DNA of 64,000 bases from Tubulanus polymorphus (GCF_964204645.1 NC_134026.1:27794650-27858649), one strand, 5' to 3'. Shown: positions 1-9,810, numbered from the stretch's first letter. Numbers and translations: made by a program. Notes: a model not told the origin generated them from the letters alone.

Positions 1-142
1 CCTATGTGCTATTAGGAATACCTATGAGGTTAATAAGCCTACGTAAAAAATGAGAAATTAATCAATTTCCAATTTCATATCAGAATCACTAAATCTTCGA
101 TACATTAAGTTTGCATTACTCTGATTAGGCTGAACCTGTGCA

Positions 143-3100
143 TTAGTCGACCAGTTTGTCACACCAGTTTTTTATTTTATTTCTAGCGTTCAATGCTGCA
201 TTTCGTTTTATTTTCATTGGGGGTTGAATATTACTAATTAGTGGCGATGATTCATCATTCATTTTCTCACCACTATCAGAATTGATTTCTAAGGGGTATA
301 ATTTCTTAAGAGGTCTATTCGTAATTCCGTTTTTAGTACGAATTACCGCGGATCTCACAAGACCGTCGTTGCCCTTGTTCAGACCTTCAATGATAGCGAG
401 TTGCCAAAAGATTCTCTTTTTTGAGTCATCATGAACGATCACTATATCGCCTATTTTGACATGATTTTCCGTAATTCCACCCCGCTTTAGCGTCTGACAG
501 TGGTTTTCCCTTAAGGTTGGCAAATATTCATTTCGCCACCGTATCCAGTAATCTTGGAAAAGACTGTCTAAGTATTTCATGCGTTTGTTCGCGTCGGAGA
601 AACCGATGGGCGGTAAGTTAAAATTCGGATCAATTAGTTCGTTTTCTTCAACTACCGGTTGAGGTAACAGAGTAATCATTCTCCCACAAATTAAATGTGA
701 TGGAGTTAAGGGAATGATCTCATCGTCATCATTTGTCATGTACGTTAAGGGACGATCGTCTATTGTAGCCTCTATTTCAATAATTAGAGTCGACAATTCG
801 TCCAAGGTAATACACGCTCGACCAACTACTTTTTTCAAAGTGTATTTCGTTATACCGACTAATCTTTCATAAAATCCGCCAAACCATGGCGCGCGTTTCG
901 GTATAAATGTCCAAGTGACAAGTTTGTTAGACAGAAAGTTTCTGACTTTTGTTGATTTGAATATTTCTTTGATATCGTTTTCTGCAGACAAAAATGTTGA
1001 ACCATTATCAGAGATCAATTGACTTGGCAACGACCTCCTGCTGGCAAATCTGCGAAATGCTCTCATAAAGGAAGCAGGCGTCAGATCAGTGACTATTTCC
1101 AGATGTATTGCCCTGGAAACGGCGCATGTAAATAGACATATGTATGCCTTGTTCTGTTTTGAGTGTTTCGTGCGATAATATAAATGGCCAGTGAAATCAA
1201 CGCCTGTGATGGTAAAGGGTGGAGCTTCTTTTAGTCTACAGGCAGGTAACGGAGGCGTGATTGGCGCACGATATGATTTACCATCATGTCTAATGCAAAC
1301 TGAGCATTTTCTAATAATTGGGCTAACTATTTTCCTAATTCTTGGTATCCAATATGATTGACGTATGTAACACAAAGTTGATTGTAACCCACTGTGTAGA
1401 ACCATTTTATGGGCGTCACTAATTACTAATTTTGTGTATGGGTGCTTCGATGGCAATAATATTGGGTACTTAGCGTTGTAGTTAAGATTCGCGTTTTGAA
1501 AACGACCGCCACATCTAATTAAACCCTCTTTATCAGTGAATAGGTTTAATTGTTTAGTCAATTGGGTACTTCGTCCCCCTTTCTGAATACATTTAATTTC
1601 ATTTGAAAATTCGTCATCTTGCAAAGAGCGAACCCACGTAGTACGAGCCAAACGTATTTCTGGCACGGTAATATGATTATGTCTAGGTTGACATGTCTTC
1701 TTCATAATAGAAATAAAGCGTAGTACACATGCTGTGACTCGAAGTAATTTATTCAGCGAATTGAATTGCTCGACATCTATTACTTTTTGTATTCCAGACG
1801 GTTCTGATGGAGTTGCGGTGGTTGATAGAACTGAGATAGAATTAGTACTAGCTAATTCTGCACACTGTTGAGAGTGCGATTCAGAATTATTTACTGAACA
1901 AAATAGTACAGTTGAATTATTCAATCGATCAATTGGCCAATCGCCATTAGGCAGCCAAGTTGGTCCAAACCACCATAATCTACTATTATCCAAGTCTTGG
2001 GTATTGATGCCCCGAGTCAAGAGATCAGCAGGGTTGTCCTTTGTAGGACAATAATTGATTATGTCAAATTTGACAGACCGAATTTCACGGACTCTGTTTT
2101 CGACGAATGTGGGTAATTTCTTCTCACTCCGAATCCAATGTATTGTGATCTGACTATCGGACCAAAGAACACATTTTGTTAAACTTAAATTTGACTTGTC
2201 GAATGCATCACGGATAAATTTCGCGAGCCGTGCAGCGATCAGTGCTGCCAATAATTCAAGTCTAGGGATAGTAACCTCTTTTAATGGTTTAACCCGTGAT
2301 TTTGCCATGATGATTGAAGTCGATTTGTCAGTTTTCAGATAAGCTACAGCCCCATAAGCATTGGGACTGGCATCAGCAAAAATGTGTAGTTCACATTCAC
2401 TAGTCGGTTGACCAAAATATGGTCTTTGTATAGCTGTATGTTGACAGGCGTATAACTGCTGATGTATTTCAAACCAGAGTGATGATAATTCATCAGATAA
2501 GGGTTCATCCCAAGTTTGTTTAGATTGCCACAATTTCTGGATAAACATTTTAGCTTGAATATGCACAGGCGAGAGGAGACCAAGGGGGTCAAATAGTGAC
2601 GCTGTTACGCTCACAACTTCCCGCTTAGATACCACAGACTGAGTGCACATAGCTGGGTCTTTTATGGCCTTTGAAAACTGAAGAGTATCACTAATCGTAT
2701 CCCATTGTAACCCTACGACATTGACGATTTCATTATTCTCACCCATTGCCTGTTGTTTTATCAACGATCTTAGTTCTGGGTCGTTTGTAGCCCATGATCT
2801 CAAAATAAATCCACCCCTGCTCATAGTATTCGTGGCTTCTTCAAAATATTCAATTGCTTTTTTAGCGTTATGAGAGCCACTGAGAACGTTATCAACGTAT
2901 ATGTTTGATTGCATATCGATTGAGATTTCTGTATTTTCGGACTGTAGATGCGTTTTCACTACAGAATTTAAGATGAATGGTGAGCTAGTGGACCCGAAAA
3001 GTACTGATTTGAAACGATAGACCTTGAAGGGACTATCGGGATCCGTAGGATCTGATAGCCATAGAAATTTTGTGAAATTTCTATCGTTTTCACCGAGTTT

Positions 3101-5470
3101 TACATTTAAAAATGCCTTTTCAATATCACTTGTAAATGCGACGTTATTCGTGCGAAAGCGGATTAATATCTGCACAAGATCATTTATTAATGAAGGACCG
3201 CTTTCGAGACAGTCGTTCAAACTAGGATTATCCCCTTGTTTACAACTACAATCATAAACAATTCTAATCGGTGTTGTGATTGATTCCTTTTTAACCGAGT
3301 GGTGGGGTATGTAATGGCCCTGGCTCTTGTCATCATTTTCTACTATCTCAATAAATTCGCGTGAAAGTTGCTCTGCTATTATCGCATTATATTTCTGCCT
3401 CAGTTCTGGAGACAAGCGTTTAACCATAGATCTAGTTCTAGCGGTACAAATATCAAAATTGGTAGGGAGCGGTGGATAATCTTCTTTCCAAGGTAAATTC
3501 GCTATATATTTACCACTGGTATCGCGTTTAAGGTAATTGTCTCGATACGTTTCAAAATTCATTGTTTCAGATTTAATCGTTTCCTTGATGCCAATTACTT
3601 CAAGATCCCAGTAGTTAGATAATTTTGAGAATTCATCGTTTGAATGTATAGTATTCAAAAGACAGGTAGTATGGAGTACCGATGTATTCGCATTCAAATT
3701 GATGGGTCCTGATAGAAGGAACCCGAGTTTGGAACTGACAGCTGTCGGGCCAGCTCCTCTAACCACTTCATTCTCTACGATCGACCAGTAATAATCAGCA
3801 CCGATTAATAGATTAATTTCACAATTGCTGGTGTTGACGTACGGTGCTAATGGTAAATTTCGAAGGTACGGGTGATTTGTCACAGCAAGTTTTACATTGT
3901 TCTGAATTGGTGGACATATTTCCGGTACAACTAATGCACGTAAACCAATTTCGCCTTTACGCGTACGAAGTTTTAAATCTATACTCCGTAGAGTACGTGC
4001 CCCAGGCGAATTGTCACCAAAGGTGGAAATACTTACATCTTGCTTTTCAAATTTGTCCAATCGGACACCTAATTCATTTACCGACTTTTTAGTGATGAAT
4101 GAGCACTGCGCTCCTTCGTCAAACAAGATATTTACCGTGGTCGAATTCGAACCATAATTTATTTGACCAATAGCCGATTTCAAGAGAACAGGACTTGAAG
4201 TTGGAGCTATATTGACATGAATATTTTTTGATTCAATATGCGTATCAGTATTTCGATCTATATGAATAGCAGTGTGGTGTTTGCCTTTGCAAACCTTACA
4301 ACGATATTTCGATTGGCAAGCTGTTACCATGTGATTGCCAAAACAGTTATAACACTTACGATTTGCCTTTATGATGTCTTGTCGCTTTTTTGGGTTAACG
4401 ATTATATCGCATGAGAACGCCGTATGTGGACCCTTGCAGAACGCGCAACTGTTGTTTTTCGAGGCCGGATTTTTCCTCGTTTTAGTGCTTATATGAAGAG
4501 CGGATAATTTTTCATTATCGAAGTTGACGCAGCTCGCTCCTGCCTGTGTAGCTTGTATTTCCTTTCGGATCGCGTCGCGTAGTTCTTTAAGTGTCCAGGC
4601 GCGGTCTCCGTGCTCCCGTGAAATTTGTGTTTTGACGGGACTCGGTAGCTTATCGAAGACTACCGGAACGAGTATGTCACCGAACGCATCTTCCGATTTC
4701 CCGAGCGCGCGCAATCCTCGAATATATGTTTCCAAAGAATCGTAAAATTCGCGTAGACTCTCGTGATCCTGCGGTGGCTGCAAATCTAATAAAGCTCTGA
4801 TGTACGCGTTCACGATCTTGTGAGGTTGACCGTATCTTTCTACTAAGATCGTCAGAGCTTCTTTGTAGTTAGCGCTAGTTATTTGCAGACCTTCTATGGT
4901 ACGCGCTGCTTCGTCAGTGAGTTGTGCGACCAAATATTGAAACTTCTGGATATCGTCCAAATGCGGATCGCTATCGACGGCTGAGATGAAATTATCGTAG
5001 AAAGTAGACCATTTCAAAATGTCACCATCGAAATTTGGGAGAGCCAATTTTGGTAGATTGACTTTTTTACTGCCGGTTGAGGTAGTACTGCTTCGATTGA
5101 TGGTACTTACAGATTCGTTTAGCGATTGTGGTTTTGGTATCTTCGCTAGTAGATTATCCAAGTTCAGTTTGAATCGACCGAGTTTGATTTGTATCTCAGT
5201 GAGATAATCATCTGATTCAACTATAGTGTTAGTTAACTCGGTTTCATCAGCGATTTCATCCATTAATTGTTGGTCTAATTGTCGTAAATATTCGAATTTT
5301 GTGAACAGCGCGTCGATTAAAGTGGAGAACGGTTGAACAGTTTCCAGAGTTCTTGAACTTTCATCGACGAGTAGAATCTCTGCTAGTTTTTCTTCCGTTT
5401 TTCCGAAAATCTTCGTCATTTGGCCCCGTTGGGCCCTTCTGATTGCCGTTAGCCTTCCTTCTGACCCCAT
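143..5470 (-). CDS. BEL/Pao Gag-Pol polyprotein
   Basis: A single frame of about 1775 codons. In order: an N-terminal coiled-coil-like Gag region with the DUF1759-type capsid segment (about residues 140-310); three CCHC-like zinc knuckles (about 340-410, e.g. CYNCFGNHMVTAC); a retropepsin-like DUF1758 protease with the LFDEGAQCSF core (D is the catalytic residue); reverse transcriptase with the polymerase box YVDN where most relatives have YVDD; an RNase H region (FADASPNAYGAVAYL); an H2C2 zinc-binding motif; an integrase core with the DDE residues in GVDF, SDNGS and the GGFYERLVG segment; and a C-terminal DUF5641-type domain. The frame is open three codons further 5', but the first ATG is at 5470, inside the primer-binding context. 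It is an animal retroelement gene, described only. Confidence 0.95.
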   Translation of the reverse strand: MGSEGRLTAIRRAQRGQMTKIFGKTEEKLAEILLVDESSRTLETVQPFSTLIDALFTKFEYLRQLDQQLMDEIADETELTNTIVESDDYLTEIQIKLGRFKLNLDNLLAKIPKPQSLNESVSTINRSSTTSTGSKKVNLPKLALPNFDGDILKWSTFYDNFISAVDSDPHLDDIQKFQYLVAQLTDEAARTIEGLQITSANYKEALTILVERYGQPHKIVNAYIRALLDLQPPQDHESLREFYDSLETYIRGLRALGKSEDAFGDILVPVVFDKLPSPVKTQISREHGDRAWTLKELRDAIRKEIQATQAGASCVNFDNEKLSALHISTKTRKNPASKNNSCAFCKGPHTAFSCDIIVNPKKRQDIIKANRKCYNCFGNHMVTACQSKYRCKVCKGKHHTAIHIDRNTDTHIESKNIHVNIAPTSSPVLLKSAIGQINYGSNSTTVNILFDEGAQCSFITKKSVNELGVRLDKFEKQDVSISTFGDNSPGARTLRSIDLKLRTRKGEIGLRALVVPEICPPIQNNVKLAVTNHPYLRNLPLAPYVNTSNCEINLLIGADYYWSIVENEVVRGAGPTAVSSKLGFLLSGPINLNANTSVLHTTCLLNTIHSNDEFSKLSNYWDLEVIGIKETIKSETMNFETYRDNYLKRDTSGKYIANLPWKEDYPPLPTNFDICTARTRSMVKRLSPELRQKYNAIIAEQLSREFIEIVENDDKSQGHYIPHHSVKKESITTPIRIVYDCSCKQGDNPSLNDCLESGPSLINDLVQILIRFRTNNVAFTSDIEKAFLNVKLGENDRNFTKFLWLSDPTDPDSPFKVYRFKSVLFGSTSSPFILNSVVKTHLQSENTEISIDMQSNIYVDNVLSGSHNAKKAIEYFEEATNTMSRGGFILRSWATNDPELRSLIKQQAMGENNEIVNVVGLQWDTISDTLQFSKAIKDPAMCTQSVVSKREVVSVTASLFDPLGLLSPVHIQAKMFIQKLWQSKQTWDEPLSDELSSLWFEIHQQLYACQHTAIQRPYFGQPTSECELHIFADASPNAYGAVAYLKTDKSTSIIMAKSRVKPLKEVTIPRLELLAALIAARLAKFIRDAFDKSNLSLTKCVLWSDSQITIHWIRSEKKLPTFVENRVREIRSVKFDIINYCPTKDNPADLLTRGINTQDLDNSRLWWFGPTWLPNGDWPIDRLNNSTVLFCSVNNSESHSQQCAELASTNSISVLSTTATPSEPSGIQKVIDVEQFNSLNKLLRVTACVLRFISIMKKTCQPRHNHITVPEIRLARTTWVRSLQDDEFSNEIKCIQKGGRSTQLTKQLNLFTDKEGLIRCGGRFQNANLNYNAKYPILLPSKHPYTKLVISDAHKMVLHSGLQSTLCYIRQSYWIPRIRKIVSPIIRKCSVCIRHDGKSYRAPITPPLPACRLKEAPPFTITGVDFTGHLYYRTKHSKQNKAYICLFTCAVSRAIHLEIVTDLTPASFMRAFRRFASRRSLPSQLISDNGSTFLSAENDIKEIFKSTKVRNFLSNKLVTWTFIPKRAPWFGGFYERLVGITKYTLKKVVGRACITLDELSTLIIEIEATIDDRPLTYMTNDDDEIIPLTPSHLICGRMITLLPQPVVEENELIDPNFNLPPIGFSDANKRMKYLDSLFQDYWIRWRNEYLPTLRENHCQTLKRGGITENHVKIGDIVIVHDDSKKRIFWQLAIIEGLNKGNDGLVRSAVIRTKNGITNRPLKKLYPLEINSDSGEKMNDESSPLISNIQPPMKIKRNAALNARNKIKNWCDKLVD

Positions 5471-5486
5471 CCTGGTCACGGCACCA
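5471..5486 (-). other. Retrotransposon primer-binding site
   Basis: The minus strand reads TGGTGCCGTGACCAGG directly after the LTR end (TTT spacer). The TGG start is expected for pairing with the CCA 3' end of a tRNA. The first ATG of the polyprotein (5470) begins at the next base, so the priming site and translation start abut. Confidence 0.75.
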
Positions 5487-5489
5487 AAA

Positions 5490-5683
5490 TGTCGTGAAAG
5501 GTTCGATTCGACCAGAGGGGACAGATCCGAGAGAAAGAAGCAACACGTCTGGTTACTACGAAACCTTGGAAGTGACTGATTTTATTTCACATAGATGGAG
5601 AATAAACATAAACAAGATGTCATCCACAGTAAATATATAAACACAAACCAGATGAGCGGCTTAGTAACCGAACTTTCGAAACA
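5490..5683 (-). repeat. 5' LTR of the BEL/Pao element
   Basis: The boundaries come from short imperfect inverted ends. On the minus strand it starts TGTTTCGAAAG and ends CTTTCACGACA, and the end lies 3 nt before the primer-binding site. Inside, on the minus strand, are a TATA-like TATATATTTA (5630-5639) and a polyadenylation hexamer AATAAA (5581-5586), in the order expected for U3-R-U5. The length (194 bp) is short for a BEL element. The right end (5683) is inferred from the inverted ends only, because the second LTR is not available for comparison. Confidence 0.7.
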
Positions 5684-5784
5684 TAGGGCTTTAAACCGAG
5701 TATAATTATGTAGAGATCTAAATTTAGTGAAATTATTTTCCATTCGGAGTAATTGGATATGCGCTCCTGCAGTTAACTCGAATA

Positions 5785-6517
5785 ATGAATTTTACTCAGA
5801 TGCAAGTTGCGAGATCTTACAGCAATTACTGTACTGATGTCTGTTGAAAATAGGTCTGGAATCTCTCGTACTGTATCATTGGTCATTCTGGCTGTCTTTC
5901 TCCTGTCAGGAGCCTTCGGAAATTCAGCTACTTTCCTGATAATGATAAGTCGCAAATTCCGCAGTTTATCTTACGCTAACTATCTGATCGTTTTGTCTTT
6001 CAGTGATTTGATGGTTTGTTTCGATTTTACGCTGATGCCCGTTTTACAGTTTGTTCTCTTGCATCGAAACACCAGGCCAGTATACATGATGAATTCACTG
6101 ATCAGTTGTCGATGGTATAAATCTCTAATGGATTGTATGGGAGCTTGCAGCGCTTGGTTAATAGTAGCGATCTCTCTAGAACGAGCAGCAGTTGTTCTCT
6201 TTCCGTTCACATCTCGTTTGATATGTACACCGAGATTTGCCCGCTACACCATTGGGATTATTTTTGTAATGAATGCATTGATAATTGGTATTTACCCATC
6301 AGTAATTATGAAGTTTTCTTCGCACTTACTCGGTTGTTACTATGAAATATATCAACAATTCATATTTTTTATGTCTTATGTAACACACGTTTATATTATA
6401 CCGTTATCTTTTATCATAACATCAAATTTTGTTATAATAATTCAGTTATTAATAAATTTTTGTATCTTTTTATTTGTACTTGAATTTTTGAGGGCAACGA
6501 GCCTCCAATTCGAGTAA
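5785..6517 (+). pseudogene. Degenerate rhodopsin-class GPCR copy lacking TM6
   Basis: A tandem paralog of the receptor at 7385-8338. The matching ATG is at 5785 but the frame stops after 20 codons, because the copy is 2 nt shorter than its sister between the aligned N-termini. A second ATG at 5837 restores the receptor frame and stays open to 6517. TM1-TM5 are present, with GN in TM1, LSFSD in TM2, LERAA after TM3 and the GCYY cysteine. After TM5 the sequence jumps directly to the TM7 segment. Compared with the sister it lacks exactly 195 nt (sister 8056-8250), which is in frame and removes intracellular loop 3, TM6 and extracellular loop 3. Homology also covers the 5' flank from about 5710. 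It is most likely a pseudogene, although the remaining frame could yield a truncated six-helix protein from M5837. Confidence 0.8.
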
Positions 6518-6882
6518 ACCCTCGAATGTACTGAATGGCTCACTTGTAATTTATAATTCATAAAAACTGTTCGTTTTAAAGGAGATAAATTAAGAAATAT
6601 TATACTAACTATTACATTCTACGTCCAGTGTATATATCTATATTTAGTTTTTCAAAACAATCAAATCTGATTTAATACAAACCGAAGCGTCTGTTATGAT
6701 TAGAATTTAATGATCGCCACCAAACAACCGAATTAGCTTAATAGGTAACAATGACGTCATGGTATGATGACCATGGCTTGAGTCCTAGAGTCAGAAGATT
6801 GCTATATCAGAAAATTGCAAAAGTTTATTTTTGATGTGACCAGCATTCAATATTGTGTATGAATTACACAATTTATAAAGAA

Positions 6883-7020
6883 CGTTGTAATTTCCTGTAT
6901 TTTTGCGGATTTCAGAAAATAGAATAAAACAAACGTACTCTGTATTAATGCACGATACAGAGTACCTTAGTTTTTATTTTCTGAAATCCTCAACAAGCAA
7001 AAATACAGGAAATTACAACG
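6883..7020. repeat. Long hairpin-forming inverted repeat
   Basis: Two arms of roughly 62 bp are near-perfect inverted copies around a loop of about 10 nt centred near 6950. The left arm begins CGTTGTAATTTCCTGTATTT and the right arm ends AAATACAGGAAATTACAACG. Small indels separate them (for example GCGG against GCTTGTTGAGG). It lies midway between the two receptor copies. It could be a fold-back MITE or a transcribed hairpin. No flanking target duplication is clear. Confidence 0.8.
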
Positions 7021-7384
7021 AGGCTCATAGATGAAGTTTTGTGGAAGCTTAGATCCTACAATATCCCAGCAATATACTTTGAAAATGCAGTAATATTTCT
7101 ATCAAAGGGTGGATTCATAGTCATGTTTTCGCACATCAATTTGGTGACTACAAAACTCTTATAGAGTCGTGGAATGATCTGCTTAATGAATGTATGATAC
7201 ACAATGTGTCAAATTTCAGAGAATTGATTTTCATTTTCGTCTTTCATTTCTGAAAACCTTAGAAATCTAAATCGAATGAAATTATTTTCTGTACCACACA
7301 GATTAATTGGAGGCACGCGTGTCTCCAGTTTAACTCGACACTGAGATTAGTGATAGATACTCGAGGATCGTTTCTCCTGGAACT

Positions 7385-8338
7385 ATGAATTATTCTACTC
7401 AGATACAAATTGCGAGATCTTACGCCAATTACATCGTTCTATTATCAGTCGCAAACAGGTCTGGAATCTACCGTACTGCATCACTGATCATTCTACCGGT
7501 CGCTTTCCTGTTAGGAACCTTTGGAAACGCGGCTACAACCATGATAATGCTAAGTCGTAGATTTCGCAGTTTATCTTACGCTAACTATCTGATCGTTTTG
7601 TCAGTCAGTGATTTTATGGCTTGTTTCGGTTTATCACTGATGCCTGTTTTACAGTTTGTTCTCTTGAATCTAAAAACTGGACCGATATACCTGATGACTT
7701 CACTGTTCGGTTGTAAACTCTATGAATCTCTGATGGATTGTATGGCTTCAAGCAGCGCCTGGTTCATAGTGGCGATATCTCTAGAACGTGCGGCAGTTGT
7801 GCTCTTCCCGTTCACATCTCGTTTGATATGTACACCGAGATTCGCTCGATGTGTCATTGTTTTCATTTTCACGATGAATTCACTAGTTGTCGGTATTTAC
7901 CCAGCTATAATAATGAAGTTTTCTGACGAGGTCTTCGGATGTTACTATGCCCTCTTTCAGCAATTCATATTTTTTATGTCATATACTATACATGTTTATA
8001 TCATACCCTTATCGTTGATAATTTCATCAAATGTTGTCATAATAATTCAGTTATTTAGAGGTTCAAAAATGGTTTCGTCCGATAAGAAAACAACAAAAGC
8101 AAAACGTACAACAATAATGCTTGTCACAGTTTCACTAGCATTCGCGATGTTTACACTGCCAAACGCTATTACAATACTGATCCCTCTACCCGCCGACAAA
8201 AATGAATTTATTTTAGATATATCCGCCCTCTTTCTTATGTGTAATTACTCAATAAATTTTTACATATATCTTCTGCTTGGACGAGAAATTCGTGAATATT
8301 TTTTCGCAAAATTTTACTGTAGAAATTCACTGAAATAA
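7385..8338 (+). CDS. Rhodopsin-class G-protein-coupled receptor (orphan)
   Basis: An intronless 317-codon gene starting at ATG 7385 with seven hydrophobic helices. Class A landmarks: FGN in TM1, LSVSDFMA in TM2 (conserved Asp), the Cys before TM3 and the GCYY Cys in ECL2, LERAA in place of DRY, Pro in TM5 (YIIPLS), FAMFTLP in TM6 and NYSINFYIY in TM7, where the usual NPxxY proline is Phe. ICL3 is short and basic and the cytoplasmic tail is short (about 20 residues). Ligand and subfamily cannot be told; a lineage-expanded peptide or chemosensory receptor is likely because a tandem copy lies 870 bp upstream. The variant DRY and NPxxY motifs are shared by the decayed paralog where it can be compared. 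Confidence 0.88.
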   Translation: MNYSTQIQIARSYANYIVLLSVANRSGIYRTASLIILPVAFLLGTFGNAATTMIMLSRRFRSLSYANYLIVLSVSDFMACFGLSLMPVLQFVLLNLKTGPIYLMTSLFGCKLYESLMDCMASSSAWFIVAISLERAAVVLFPFTSRLICTPRFARCVIVFIFTMNSLVVGIYPAIIMKFSDEVFGCYYALFQQFIFFMSYTIHVYIIPLSLIISSNVVIIIQLFRGSKMVSSDKKTTKAKRTTIMLVTVSLAFAMFTLPNAITILIPLPADKNEFILDISALFLMCNYSINFYIYLLLGREIREYFFAKFYCRNSLK

Positions 8339-8454
8339 CCGTTGATTTCTAGTTTCATTCAATCATACGAGTTCCAAACTGGTTTCACACAGAAACCCTC
8401 AGATTTTACGTCCAGTTGTCGTCGAATGAAAAACTCTAATCCGTGCATATTGTA

Positions 8455-8556
8455 GTTTAATTAAAGAAATCCCACAATTCAAATTTTATATGAGATAATT
8501 TATTAGAATGAAACCACAACGTTTCGGCTGTTGACTAACACAGCCATCATCAGGTG
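8455..8556 (-). mobile_element. Penelope-like element end with hammerhead-type motif (fragment)
   Basis: On the minus strand, 8520-8556 reads CTGATGA, then a GGCTGT...ACAGCC stem-loop, then GAAACGTT. This is the order of a type I hammerhead ribozyme core (CUGANGA, stem II, GAAA). The sequence after it (GAAACGTTGTGG followed by an AATAAATTA-rich stretch) resembles the ends of Penelope-like retroelements, in which hammerhead motifs are established. One extra T follows CTGATGA, so this copy may be inactive. No reverse transcriptase remnant was found beside it. Confidence 0.5.
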
Positions 8557-8570
8557 GGTTTACGTCCAGT

Positions 8571-9424
8571 GAAAATACAACTTAGGCTAGAATATTTAGT
8601 TTTTTTTCAAGAATATGAAGTCTGTGTACGATTCTATTGTCGCTACAGTGGTTTTATTAGGTTTGAGATGAATTCTAGCAGTATTATAAATCACACAAAC
8701 ACATTTTATCACATCACAAATCACGAAACGATTTAACGCTAATCAATTAATCATTAATTTATATAACTCAAATTCAATGATGTTTCTAACTCGCGCAGTT
8801 TCTGTCAGAACTTACTCGTAATGAATCAACATTATTATTGTTAGTTTTTAAATGATGTTACTGTAAATATGACTCTATTTCCTATTCTTGATGTGGATAT
8901 TTTATATCATATATTGTTACAAAACGGAGAGTATCAATGGTTACGGTTTGCCGGTCTTCCAAAGTATTTATTTTATGGTAATAATTCATTTATATACATT
9001 TTGTACATAGGCATTTCAGAAATACGAGTACACTTTGGTAGATTTAATTGATTTCCATTTTAGTGGTCAAAGATAATTTCACTCAGGTGCGACGACACTG
9101 TGTTAATTTTTACAGACAATTATACTACTAAGCGGAACGAAGATACATGTTTGGGTCGCTCGAACCACGTTTAGAGTCCATGATACGACTTATAAAACCT
9201 GAATGAGATAATATCATTCTAGTATTGCAATGGGTAATGAATTTCTACTCTATCTTAACGTATTGTCTAAATATATCGACAGTACCGGTGCTTTCACTGA
9301 ATTTACAGATGCATGTATTCTCCAGTTCTCCCTCAGGAGGTCATCGGCTACATTTACCGAAAGCATGAAGAAAATAAAAACAATGATTTTTACAAGAGAA
9401 ACAATCTCATGTAATTAATCATGA
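8571..9424. other. Intergenic, no gene recognised
   Basis: AT-rich sequence with only short chance frames. No splice-flanked coding segment, RNA gene or repeat was recognised. A TACGTCCAGT decamer seen at 8561-8570 also occurs at 6620-6629 and 8407-8416. Confidence 0.5.
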
Positions 9425-9754
9425 AATGTTAACACCAAAAGAAGGAAAATAAACTTTCGGACCAAAAAGTGCTATCACAGGATACTGGGTGCCACTTTTA
9501 AAGGCAAAGTTTACTATTCCAGGACTCTGCTTCTGCATATAAAAATCAAACCGATCATCAGTGGAAATATCAAATTAGCGGGGGATGAAATATACATACC
9601 GTCAAAAAATATTGCCGAGGAATTTCGAAGGGCACTTAAAATTTTAAACCGTATTGGGCAATACGGTCTGGATCCACCCCTGATGGATATAGTGACGATC
9701 AAAAAGATCGCTAATTTCGTAATTACTCTTCGGCAGCTCAACACTCGCTTCTAA
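9425..9754 (+). other. Coding-like fragment of unknown origin
   Basis: An open frame of about 109 codons with no ATG near its start ends at TAA 9752-9754. The last 60 codons look protein-like (segments IPSKNIAEEFRRALKIL and MDIVTIKKIANFVITLRQL, amphipathic and basic). A possible 3' splice site (CTATCACAG) precedes 9481. I do not recognise the family. A decayed transposon ORF or an isolated exon are both possible. Confidence 0.3.
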
Positions 9755-9810
9755 CCGGTCAACAAGTGTCAGTACTCCTGAGGTACTCAACGTTAAATGA
9801 ATTTACCACT

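Larger units (their letters stand above)
1..5683 (-). mobile_element. BEL/Pao LTR retrotransposon, 3' LTR off the window edge
   Basis: The element reads leftward. From its 5' end it has a 194-bp LTR (5490-5683), a primer-binding site (5471-5486), one long Gag-Pol frame (143-5470) and about 140 nt of untranslated sequence running off the left edge. The LTR sequence does not recur in bases 1-142, so the 3' LTR must lie outside the window and full integrity cannot be judged here. The gene order (gag, zinc knuckles, protease, RT, RNase H, integrase) identifies the BEL/Pao superfamily. The coding frame has no stop or frameshift, which suggests a young and possibly mobile copy. The base next to the LTR on the right starts TAGGG, the predicted 5-bp target duplication to look for beyond the left LTR. 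Confidence 0.92.

Noticed and set aside
1-142. 3' LTR of the BEL/Pao element inside the window
   Set aside because: No segment matches the 5' LTR at 5490-5683, so the 3' LTR must begin further left.
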